Shown: positions 55,768-64,000 of the stretch, piece by piece
Layout of the letters: each line of letters starts with the position of its first letter
How positions within the stretch are numbered: position 1 is the first letter of the stretch
Assembly: GCA_016124805.1 (NCBI GenBank)
Contig: WGND01000012.1
Location: forward strand, 1-64,000
Direction: 5' to 3'
Length of the DNA: 64,000 bases
From: Hyphomicrobiales bacterium
GTDB taxonomy: Bacteria; Pseudomonadota; Alphaproteobacteria; Parvibaculales; Parvibaculaceae
Translations under genes and position numbers: made by a program
Notes under the pieces: generated by a model
The model's database searches: none
What the model was told of the DNA's origin: nothing
The model's input: only the letters and a program-made list of their open reading frames with translations

Positions 55768-57900
55768 ATGTCTGAATTTCTCCTCGAACTCTTCTCCGAA
55801 GAAATTCCCGCCCGCATGCAGAAGCGTGCGTCCGAAGATTTGCAGCGCCTTATGACAGATGCGTTGAAGACCGCTGGTGTTGAACCGACGAGCGCCCGCG
55901 CTTTCGCCACACCGCGCCGCCTGGCGCTCGTTGTCGACGGCCTGCCGGACAAGACGCCGGATGTGAAGGAAGAGCGCAAGGGCCCCAAGGTCGGCGCGCC
56001 GGATAAAGCGATTGAGGGTTTTCTGCGCGCTGCCGGTCTCGCCAGCATCGATCAGGCGCAGGTGCAGGAAGACAAGAAGGGTGCCTTCTATGTGGCGCTC
56101 ACCGAAAAGAAGGGGCGCCCGACAGCTGATCTCATGGCCGAGATCGTGCCACAGGTCATCCGCACTTTCCCCTGGCCCAAATCCATGCGCTCAGGCCGTC
56201 ATGAATTGCGCTGGGTGCGCCCGCTTCATTCGATTGTCGCGCTGATGGATGGCGTGGTGGTGCCCTTTGATGTCGATGGCATCGCGTCGGGCCATTCGAC
56301 ACGCGGCCACCGCTTCATGGCACCTGATGCCTTCACCGTCACGGGCTTTGCCGACTATGAGAAAAAGCTGCGCGCTGCCTTTGTCATTCTGGATGCGGAT
56401 GAACGCGCCAAAATCATTCATGACGGCGCGATGAAACTTGCCGCTGAGGCCGGACTCAAACTCTTTGAGGATGACGCCCTGCTGCATGAGGTCTCTGGCC
56501 TTGTGGAATGGCCGGTGCCGCTCATCGGCAAGATTGACGACCAGTTCATGGAAGTGCCGCAGGAAGTGCTGACATCGACCATGCGCGCCAATCAGAAATA
56601 TTTTGCGCTGACAGATGCGAAGGGCAAACTCGCCCCGCGCTTCATCGTCATTGCCAATCTCATCGCGGAAGACGGCGGCAAGGCGATTGTGAACGGCAAT
56701 GAGCGTGTGCTGCGCGCCCGCTTTGCCGACGCCCGCTTCCTTTGGGATCAGGACAGGAAGCACACGCTTTCAAGTCGCCTGCCGAAACTCAAGGAAGTTG
56801 TTTTTCACGCCAAGCTTGGCTCCGTGCATGACAAGGCCATGCGGATTGGCAAGCTGGCGCGTGAGCTCGCTGCCTTCGTGCCTGGTGCCGATGCCGACAA
56901 AGCTCAGATCGCGGGCGAACTGGCTAAAGCCGATCTCACCACCGGCATGGTCGGCGAGTTTCCCGAATTGCAGGGCCTGATGGGCGCTTATTATGCGCGC
57001 AATGACGGGCTGGGCGATGACATTGCCGACGCCATCGCGGAACATTATTCACCGCTCGGGCCGACGGACTCTGTGCCATCGACGCCGCTCGGCAAGGTCG
57101 TCGCACTGGCCGACAAGCTCGATACGCTGGCGGGCTTCTGGGCGATTGACGAAAAACCGACAGGATCGAAAGACCCGTTTGCGCTGCGCCGCGCGGCACT
57201 GGGTGTTATTCGGATTGTACTAGAGGAGGGTATGCGTCTTTCTCTCAATAAAGCTATCCGTGACGCTCTAGTTCCATTGAGGGGAAAAATGGCTCGCGAG
57301 ATCACGCAAGCTGAGTTGGAAAATGCGCCGGAAAATGCTGCTATATTCCCCGTCTCCGATCCGACAGGCATTCGTCAAAGTCTTTTGTCATTTTTTGCGG
57401 ATCGCCTTTCAATGCAACTTCGCGCTGACGGGCGTCGCTTTGATCTGGTCGATGCTGTCTTTGCGCTGGGGGGGCAGGACGATCTCGTGCTCATCGTCAA
57501 GCGAGTCGAAGCCCTCTCCGATTTTCTCGGCAGCGATGACGGCAAGAACCTGCTTGCAGGCTATAAGCGCGCGGTGAACATCCTCCGTATTGAAGAGAAA
57601 AAAGACGCCACCACTTTCGAAGGTGAACCCGACGCGAGCTTGTTTGTCGAGGCAGAGGAAAAGACACTGGCCTCCGCCATCATCAAGGCCGCCCATGAGG
57701 CGACAAAGGCCGTCGTGGTGGAGGACTTCGCCGCCGCCATGTCGGCGCTTGCGGCTCTGCGCGCGCCGGTCGACGCCTTTTTTGACAAGGTCACCGTCAA
57801 TGCCGACGATGCGGCCACACGCATCAACCGTTTGAAGTTGCTGGCGCAGATCCGCGCCGCGCTCCACACGGTTGCTGATTTTTCAAGGGTCGAGGGCTAA
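55768..57900 (+). CDS. glyS: glycyl-tRNA synthetase beta subunit
   Basis: [28 protein letters not shown]...[20 protein letters not shown]...[24 protein letters not shown]. Confidence 0.98.
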   Translation: MSEFLLELFSEEIPARMQKRASEDLQRLMTDALKTAGVEPTSARAFATPRRLALVVDGLPDKTPDVKEERKGPKVGAPDKAIEGFLRAAGLASIDQAQVQEDKKGAFYVALTEKKGRPTADLMAEIVPQVIRTFPWPKSMRSGRHELRWVRPLHSIVALMDGVVVPFDVDGIASGHSTRGHRFMAPDAFTVTGFADYEKKLRAAFVILDADERAKIIHDGAMKLAAEAGLKLFEDDALLHEVSGLVEWPVPLIGKIDDQFMEVPQEVLTSTMRANQKYFALTDAKGKLAPRFIVIANLIAEDGGKAIVNGNERVLRARFADARFLWDQDRKHTLSSRLPKLKEVVFHAKLGSVHDKAMRIGKLARELAAFVPGADADKAQIAGELAKADLTTGMVGEFPELQGLMGAYYARNDGLGDDIADAIAEHYSPLGPTDSVPSTPLGKVVALADKLDTLAGFWAIDEKPTGSKDPFALRRAALGVIRIVLEEGMRLSLNKAIRDALVPLRGKMAREITQAELENAPENAAIFPVSDPTGIRQSLLSFFADRLSMQLRADGRRFDLVDAVFALGGQDDLVLIVKRVEALSDFLGSDDGKNLLAGYKRAVNILRIEEKKDATTFEGEPDASLFVEAEEKTLASAIIKAAHEATKAVVVEDFAAAMSALAALRAPVDAFFDKVTVNADDAATRINRLKLLAQIRAALHTVADFSRVEG

Positions 57901-57901
57901 T

Positions 57902-58000
57902 CCCCTCACCCACCCCTCTCCCCGTCGGGGAGAGGGCAGGCAAGGCAGGCGCCTCAAATCAATTTACCCTCTCCCCCTGGGGAGAGGGCAGGGTGAGGGG
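57902..58000. repeat. nested double-hairpin palindromic repeat in glyS-ppdK gap
   Basis: Outer arms CCCCTCACCC (57902-57911) / GGGTGAGGGG (57991-58000) enclosing CCCTCTCCCC-GTC-GGGGAGAGGG and CCCTCTCCCC-CT-GGGGAGAGGG. Confidence 0.85.
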
Positions 58001-58045
58001 GACGGCGTTCGTATCGAGTAAGTGGTTCCGACCAGAGGCGTGAGC

Positions 58046-60727
58046 ATGGCTGAGACGAAGTGGGTTTATTCATTCGGTGACGGCAAGGCAGATGGCGATG
58101 CCCAGCTGCGCAATCTGCTGGGTGGCAAAGGTGCCAACCTCGCGGAGATGTCAAACATTGGCCTGCCGGTGCCGCCCGGCTATACCATCACCACCGAAGT
58201 CTGCACCGCCTTCTACGCCAATAACCGCGAATATCCGGCTGGTCTGAAAGAGCAGGTTGAAGCCGCCCTTGATGCCGTCGCCAAGAGTGTCGGCATGGTC
58301 TTTGGCGATGCCGCCAATCCGCTGCTTGTCTCTGTGCGCTCGGGTGGCCGCGCCTCCATGCCCGGCATGATGGATACGGTCCTCAATCTCGGTCTCAATG
58401 ATGAAACGGTTGAAGGTCTTGCCACCAAATCCGGCGACAAGCGTTTTGCCTATGACAGCTATCGCCGCTTCATCCAGATGTATTCCGATGTGGTGCTGGA
58501 GGTGGACCACCATAATTTCGAGGACATTCTGGAATACTACAAAGAGGAGCATGAATATGCCCTCGACACCCAGATGACATCGGATGACTGGATCGATGTG
58601 ATCGACCGCTACAAGAAATGCGTTGTCGAGCATCTCGGGTCGCCCTTCCCGCAGGATGTGCATGAGCAGCTCTGGGGCGCGATTGGCGCGGTCTTCGGCT
58701 CGTGGAAAAACACGCGCGCTGAAATCTATCGCCGCCTGCACGACATTCCCGACAGCTGGGGCACGGCGGTCAATGTGCAGGCCATGGTCTTCGGCAATAT
58801 GGGCGAGACCAGCGCAACAGGCGTGGCCTTCACGCGCAATCCATCGACCGGCGAGCGCGCCCTTTACGGCGAGTTCCTTGTAAACGCCCAGGGCGAAGAC
58901 GTGGTCGCGGGCATCCGCACGCCGCAATCTCTCACCGAGGCCGCCCGCGTGGCGCAGGGTGACAAGCTTCCCTCGATGGAAGAAGCCATGCCGGATGCCT
59001 TCAAGGAACTCTCGGCCGTCTTTGCCCGCCTCGAAAGCCATTATGCCGACATGCAGGATGTGGAATTCACCGTGCAGGAAGGCAAGCTCTGGATGCTCCA
59101 GACGCGCAATGGCAAGCGCACGGCAAAGGCTGCCATCCGCATGGCCGTCGACATGGTGGCTGAAGGTCTCATCAGCGAAGAGACCGCGATCAGCCGCGTT
59201 GATCCCGCCTCGCTTGACCAGCTGTTGCATCCGACACTCGATCCGGATGCCAAACGCGACGTGATCGCCACCGGTCTGGCCGCCTCACCGGGTGCGGCCT
59301 CGGGCGAGGTTGTCTTCAATTCCGATGAAGCCGCCGCGCTCAAAGCCGACGGGCACAATGTCATTCTGGTGCGCGTGGAAACGAGCCCGGAAGACATCAA
59401 GGGCATGCATTCAGCCTCCGCCATTCTGACCGCACGTGGTGGCATGACAAGCCACGCCGCCGTGGTGGCGCGCGGCATGGGCCGTCCCTGCGTCTCGGGC
59501 GCCGGTACGCTGCGCATCGATTACAAGGCCGAGCAGTTCACGGCGACCGGCGTGACAGTGAAGAAGGGCGACATCATCACCGTTGATGGCTCCACCGGTC
59601 AGGTCATTCTCGGCGAAGTGCCGATGCTGCAGCCGGAGCTTTCCGGCGATTTCGCCCAGCTCATGGTCTGGGCCGACAAGCATCGCCGCATGCGCGTGCG
59701 CACCAATGCCGAAACGCCAATGGATGCCGAAACCGCGCGCAAGTTTGGTGCCGAAGGTATCGGGCTTTGCCGCACCGAACACATGTTCTTCGATGAAAGC
59801 CGCATCGTCGCCGTGCGCCAGATGATCCTGGCCGATGATGAAAAGGGCCGCAAAGCGCCGCTGGAAAAAATCCTGCCCATGCAGCGCGATGATTTCCGCC
59901 AGCTGTTCGAAATCATGTCGGGCCTGCCCGTCACCATCCGTCTGCTTGATCCGCCACTGCATGAATTCCTTCCCAAGACCGAGGAAGAAATCGAGATCGT
60001 GGCAAAAGACACCGGCATGTCGGCCGACAAGCTGCGCCACCGTCTGCATGAGCTTGCCGAGTTCAACCCGATGCTGGGGCATCGTGGTTGCCGTCTGGGC
60101 ATTTCCTATCCGGAAATCTACGAGATGCAGGCCCGCGCCATTTTCGAGGCCGCGCTTCTTGCTGCCGAAAAGACCGGCGCCCCTGTCATTCCGGAAATCA
60201 TGGTGCCGCTTGTCGCCATGAAGAGCGAGCTTGACTGGCTCAAGGCGCGCATTGTGGCGGTGGGCAATGCGGTCGAAAAGGAAAAGGACCAGAGCCTGAC
60301 CTATAGCATTGGCACCATGATCGAGTTGCCGCGGGCCGCGCTGATGGCCGCCGAGATTGCGGAAGCTGCCGAATTCTTCTCCTTCGGCACCAATGACCTG
60401 ACGCAGACGACATTCGGCATCAGCCGCGATGATGCGTCGAATTTCCTTGGCACCTATCTCGGCAAGAAGATCATCACGCAGGACCCCTTTGTGTCGCTGG
60501 ATCGCGACGGCGTGGGCGAGCTCGTCCGCATTGCTGCTGAACGGGGTGCCAAGACACGTCCCGACATCAAGCTCGGCATTTGCGGCGAACATGGCGGTGA
60601 CCCGGCCTCCATCGCCTTTTGCGAGGAAGTCGGCTTGAGCTATGTCTCCTGCTCGCCTTATCGTGTGCCAATTGCCCGTCTTGCCGCCGCACAGGCCGCC
60701 ATCAACAACGCCAACAAGGCAGGATAG
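58046..60727 (+). CDS. ppdK: pyruvate, phosphate dikinase
   Basis: MAETKWVYSFGDGKADGDAQLRNLLGGKGANLAEMSNIGLPVPPGYTI...ILTARGGMTSHAAVVARGMGRPCVSG...FFSFGTNDLTQTTFGISRDD. Confidence 0.98.
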   Translation: MAETKWVYSFGDGKADGDAQLRNLLGGKGANLAEMSNIGLPVPPGYTITTEVCTAFYANNREYPAGLKEQVEAALDAVAKSVGMVFGDAANPLLVSVRSGGRASMPGMMDTVLNLGLNDETVEGLATKSGDKRFAYDSYRRFIQMYSDVVLEVDHHNFEDILEYYKEEHEYALDTQMTSDDWIDVIDRYKKCVVEHLGSPFPQDVHEQLWGAIGAVFGSWKNTRAEIYRRLHDIPDSWGTAVNVQAMVFGNMGETSATGVAFTRNPSTGERALYGEFLVNAQGEDVVAGIRTPQSLTEAARVAQGDKLPSMEEAMPDAFKELSAVFARLESHYADMQDVEFTVQEGKLWMLQTRNGKRTAKAAIRMAVDMVAEGLISEETAISRVDPASLDQLLHPTLDPDAKRDVIATGLAASPGAASGEVVFNSDEAAALKADGHNVILVRVETSPEDIKGMHSASAILTARGGMTSHAAVVARGMGRPCVSGAGTLRIDYKAEQFTATGVTVKKGDIITVDGSTGQVILGEVPMLQPELSGDFAQLMVWADKHRRMRVRTNAETPMDAETARKFGAEGIGLCRTEHMFFDESRIVAVRQMILADDEKGRKAPLEKILPMQRDDFRQLFEIMSGLPVTIRLLDPPLHEFLPKTEEEIEIVAKDTGMSADKLRHRLHELAEFNPMLGHRGCRLGISYPEIYEMQARAIFEAALLAAEKTGAPVIPEIMVPLVAMKSELDWLKARIVAVGNAVEKEKDQSLTYSIGTMIELPRAALMAAEIAEAAEFFSFGTNDLTQTTFGISRDDASNFLGTYLGKKIITQDPFVSLDRDGVGELVRIAAERGAKTRPDIKLGICGEHGGDPASIAFCEEVGLSYVSCSPYRVPIARLAAAQAAINNANKAG

Positions 60728-60764
60728 GCGGAAGGTGGCAGGCTCGACCCGCAAGGCCGCAGCT

Positions 60765-61694
60765 ATGCCCGATTTTGAGGCCCTGATCTCGGGTCGCAAG
60801 GTCGAAATGTCCCGTGCGCTGGCCGCCATTGAAGCCCGGCCCGAGGACGCCGATGTTCAGGCGCTGCTGGCCAAGGCCTGGGAAAACCCCCGTGCCGCTG
60901 TTGCGGGGCTCACCGGGCCGCCGGGCGTGGGCAAATCCACCCTCACAAGCGCGCTGGTCGCCTATTGGCGCGCCAAGGGCGAAACGGTCGGCGTCGTCGC
61001 CGTCGATCCCTCCTCCCGCCGCACCGGCGGGGCCCTTCTGGGTGATCGCACCCGCATTCTCACCGATCCGGCCGATCAGGGCGTCTTCATCCGCTCCATG
61101 GCTGCGCGCGACAGGCTGGGCGGTCTGGCGGACCTAACCTTTCCGGCCCTTGTCGCCATGCGCGCCGTCTATGACCGCGTGCTGGTGGAAACGGTCGGCA
61201 TCGGCCAGTCCGAGACCGATATTGCCGACATGGCCGACACGGTCATTTTCTGCGTCCAGCCGGGGTCTGGCGACAGCCTCCAGTTCATGAAGGCCGGCAT
61301 CATGGAGGTGCCGGATATCGCCGTGGTCACCAAGGCCGACATGGGCGCGGCGGCCTCGCGCGCGGTGGCGGATGTGAAGGGCGCTCTGGGTCTTTCCATG
61401 GCTGGTGACACGGCTTGGGATATCCGTGTACTGAGCGTATCCTCAAGCAGGGGGCAGGGGATTGAAGACCTTGCAGAGGCAATAGACGTACACGGAGAAT
61501 ATTTGCGCCATGAAAATCGTCTGCATACGGCGCGACGCAGGCAAGCCGTGATGTGGCTGCGCAACGTCATTCATGATCGTTATGGGCGTGACGGGTTGCA
61601 GCGTGTCGCCGCAGCATTAACTATTTCTGCGGATGAATCGCCGTTTCAGAAAGTTGAAATCCTGGCCGAAAAAATTCTCGCCTCACGCGCCTAA
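60765..61694 (+). CDS. meaB: MeaB/ArgK-type P-loop GTPase (methylmalonyl-CoA mutase-associated)
   Basis: AVAGLTGPPGVGKSTLTSALVAYWRAKGETVGVVAVDPSSRRTGGALLGDRTRI...VLVETVGIGQSETDIADMAD; start uncertain (GTG 60735 possible). Confidence 0.93.
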   Translation: MPDFEALISGRKVEMSRALAAIEARPEDADVQALLAKAWENPRAAVAGLTGPPGVGKSTLTSALVAYWRAKGETVGVVAVDPSSRRTGGALLGDRTRILTDPADQGVFIRSMAARDRLGGLADLTFPALVAMRAVYDRVLVETVGIGQSETDIADMADTVIFCVQPGSGDSLQFMKAGIMEVPDIAVVTKADMGAAASRAVADVKGALGLSMAGDTAWDIRVLSVSSSRGQGIEDLAEAIDVHGEYLRHENRLHTARRRQAVMWLRNVIHDRYGRDGLQRVAAALTISADESPFQKVEILAEKILASRA

Positions 61695-62048
61695 AGACTC
61701 TGTGGCGCATGCATTATTTTGCATTGCACCTGAGTCGTAATTACCCGAAATCAGCTGATTTTCCAATATGTCGCAGGCTAAAAATGCTTGTGTGACAATG
61801 ACATAGAAGATTCTCGTCGACTGTGTGACGTCTGAGGATTGTCGATGCTTGATCTCTGTGTTAGTTCCCGCATCACGATTGATGAAAGATTAACGCCCTG
61901 CGGCCTTGTGGCCCCGGGCTTGGCAGGCATCTCGGTGCCATTCTGTGTTCAAGTTAACGCTCCGGCGACGGAGTATGGAAAACGAACCGTTAAATACGGA
62001 ACGACTTGAATTCTGACGGAACGACCATCGCAGTCGGTTTGGAATAAG

Positions 62049-62729
62049 ATGAGAAGATTGATTCAGTGGCTCGACCTCGGGCCTATCATTTCCGGTGTGT
62101 CCCATGTCGCCTTTGGCGCCATGTGCCTTGGTATTGTCTCGACGGCATTGATTTCTGCCGTGGAAACACGCACCCCCCTTCTTCTGGCAGACCAGGCCGA
62201 CGCCGCGACAGTGACGACCGGCACCACACTTGCGTCCAGCTCCAAGGCCATTACGGCAACGGTCCAGCAGGCGAGCGTTGCAGCAGACTATTCCGCTCCG
62301 CTGATCCGCCTTCAGGAGAAGGCCATGGAAGCCGAGCGCCGCTGCCTGGCGGCCGGCATCTATTTCGAGGCGCGCGGTGAATCCAGCATGGGCCAGATCG
62401 CCGTGGCTGAGGTGATCCTTAACCGCGTTGAATCGGCCGACTATCCAAACAATATCTGTGGCGTCGTCTATCAGGGGGCTCACCGCCTCAACAGCTGCCA
62501 GTTCTCCTTTGCCTGCGATGGCAAGGAAGAAGTGCCTCATAACCGTCTTGCCTGGCGCAAGTCGGAACGGCTCGCCCGCTATATGATGTCAGGCCAGCTG
62601 CGCCGCGACATTGTGGGGCCGTCGCTGTTCTATCACGCCGATTATGTCCGCCCGACCTGGAGCCGCCATATGGTGGAAGTCGCCAAGGTCGGCAAGCATA
62701 TCTTCTATCGCAAGCGCGAGAGCTCTTGA
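62049..62729 (+). CDS. SleB-type cell wall hydrolase
   Basis: N-terminal TM segment; CLAAGIYFEARGESSMGQIAVAEVILNRVESADYPNNICGVVYQGAHRLNSCQFSFACDGK. Confidence 0.93.
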   Translation: MRRLIQWLDLGPIISGVSHVAFGAMCLGIVSTALISAVETRTPLLLADQADAATVTTGTTLASSSKAITATVQQASVAADYSAPLIRLQEKAMEAERRCLAAGIYFEARGESSMGQIAVAEVILNRVESADYPNNICGVVYQGAHRLNSCQFSFACDGKEEVPHNRLAWRKSERLARYMMSGQLRRDIVGPSLFYHADYVRPTWSRHMVEVAKVGKHIFYRKRESS

Positions 62730-62755
62730 GCTCTCGCCAGCCGCGATCCGGGATA

Positions 62756-63568
62756 TCAGGACCCTGCTTCCTCTTTGAAAAAATCTGCCAGCGGCCCGAT
62801 TTTGGCCACGAGATCGCGTGTGCCTTCCGGGTCATTGCCGGCAGCCTTGTCGAGATCGCCGATTTCGGGCGGCACGAACCAGTGCAGCTGGTTGGAGCCA
62901 TAGGCTTCAAAAACAGCCTTGGCGACCTCTGAGGGCGGAATGGCGCGGAACATGCCTTCCTTGGGGGCGTTCGCCGCCGTGCCCTCGGGCAGGATGGCGG
63001 TGTCGATCAGGCCGGGCAGCACATCGGCGACCCGGATGCCATAAAGCCTGAATTCAATCGACAGCGCCTCTGTCAGGCCCTTCACGGCATGTTTGGTCGC
63101 CGAATAGACGGCAATGCCTGGCATGCCATAGGTGGCCGATGACGATGAGGTGGTAAAGCACATCGAATTTTTTGTGGCTTTGAGGAGCGGCAACGCGGCA
63201 TAGATACCATGCAGCACACCAATGAAATTCACCTGCACGACGCGCAGGGAATCTTCCAGCGATACCATGTCGAACAGGCCGCCCGTGCCGATGCCGGCAT
63301 TGTTGTAGAGCATGTCCATCTTGCCATCGGTCGCCGCACTGAAGACAGCGATCGCATTGTCATAATCGGCCTTGTCCGTGACATCGAGGCGGCGCGTCAC
63401 GCAGTTTTGGCTGCCAATCTCCTGCTCAAGTGAGGCAAGACCTTCGGCATTGAGGTCAAAGGCACCAACAAACCAGCCCTTCTCATGGAAGAGCCTTGCT
63501 GTTGCCCGCCCGATGCCTGAGGCGGCACCGGTAATGAAGATGGATTGGCAACCGTCTGCGATACCCAT
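62756..63568 (-). CDS. SDR family oxidoreductase
   Basis: QSIFITGAASGIGRATARLFHEKGWFVGAFDLN...NNAGIGTGG...YSATKHAVKGLTEALSIEF. Confidence 0.95.
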   Translation of the reverse strand: MGIADGCQSIFITGAASGIGRATARLFHEKGWFVGAFDLNAEGLASLEQEIGSQNCVTRRLDVTDKADYDNAIAVFSAATDGKMDMLYNNAGIGTGGLFDMVSLEDSLRVVQVNFIGVLHGIYAALPLLKATKNSMCFTTSSSSATYGMPGIAVYSATKHAVKGLTEALSIEFRLYGIRVADVLPGLIDTAILPEGTAANAPKEGMFRAIPPSEVAKAVFEAYGSNQLHWFVPPEIGDLDKAAGNDPEGTRDLVAKIGPLADFFKEEAGS

Positions 63569-63647
63569 GGTGTTTTTCCTTTTTGTTCTTGTTGCGATCA
63601 GTCTAGCAACCGATCCGGACAAGCGGAGAAAATTTTGGGTCTTTTCG

Positions 63648-64000
63648 TCAGGAGGTAGAGAGCATGTCGAAGTCGAGGCCGAGATCAAGGCAGGGGGCGG
63701 AGTGGGTGATCCAGCCGCAGGAGATGAGGTCGACACCGGCTGCCGCAATGGCGGGGGCCGTTTTCACGGTCACGCGCCCCGAGGCTTCGGCAATGGCGCG
63801 GCCATCAATCATTTTTACAGCCTCGCCCAGCATATCCGGCCCCATATTGTCGAGAAGCACGACATCGACCCCGATCGCCAGGACCTCGCGCAACTGATCG
63901 AGCGTATCGACTTCCACCTCGATCTTGACCATGTGGCCCGCCATCGCCTTGGCGCGCTCAATGGCAGGCTTCACGCCACCGGCAACGGCAATGTGATTGT
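63648..64000 (-). CDS. nadC: nicotinate-nucleotide pyrophosphorylase (carboxylating), partial (5' end beyond window)
   Basis: [53 protein letters not shown]...[23 protein letters not shown]; frame stays open to the window end. Confidence 0.95.
   Translation of the reverse strand, partial: NHIAVAGGVKPAIERAKAMAGHMVKIEVEVDTLDQLREVLAIGVDVVLLDNMGPDMLGEAVKMIDGRAIAEASGRVTVKTAPAIAAAGVDLISCGWITHSAPCLDLGLDFDMLSTS

Overview
The 64 kb window looks like an alphaproteobacterial chromosomal core region: high GC, densely packed, about 60 protein genes. I found no tRNA or rRNA genes, CRISPR arrays, integrases, transposases or prophage genes. In order it contains: tldD (3' end off the left edge); a cytochrome c oxidase cluster (coxB-coxA-ctaB-small CoxF-like-coxC-DUF983-surf1) with no ctaG/cox11; thrC; an M16 peptidase; a GNAT acetyltransferase; a membrane PAS-GGDEF-EAL protein; a PAS-fold protein with no ordinary start codon; YqgE/AlgH; a DsbD-N-like protein; a peroxiredoxin; rnhA-thrB-ispH; a lipoprotein; a tandem glycine riboswitch plus gcvT-gcvH-gcvPA-gcvPB; a dienelactone hydrolase; ATP synthase F0 genes with atpI; smc; a DsbA-like protein; dciA/mutY; ccrM-rnhB; a radical SAM protein of the PA0069/SplB-like type; a TIGR04283/TIGR04282-type transferase pair; mscL; moaB; a lytic transglycosylase; a family-4-type UDG; ETF-QO; a TPR lipoprotein; ispE; a polyprenyl diphosphate synthase; DUF2007; a TrmN6-like methyltransferase; ilvD; an S49 peptidase; glyQ-glyS; ppdK; meaB; a SleB-type hydrolase; an SDR; and nadC (5' end off the right edge). 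No obviously new multi-gene system is visible. The best second-look signals are regulatory or architectural: a perfect alphaproteobacterial LexA-type direct repeat (GAAC-N7-GAAC) upstream of the radical SAM gene; five GANTC sites in 95 bp plus a CtrA-like box at the ccrM promoter; nested double-hairpin repeats on both sides of glyS; the missing ctaG; and the PAS gene whose conserved N-terminus lies upstream of any canonical start codon.
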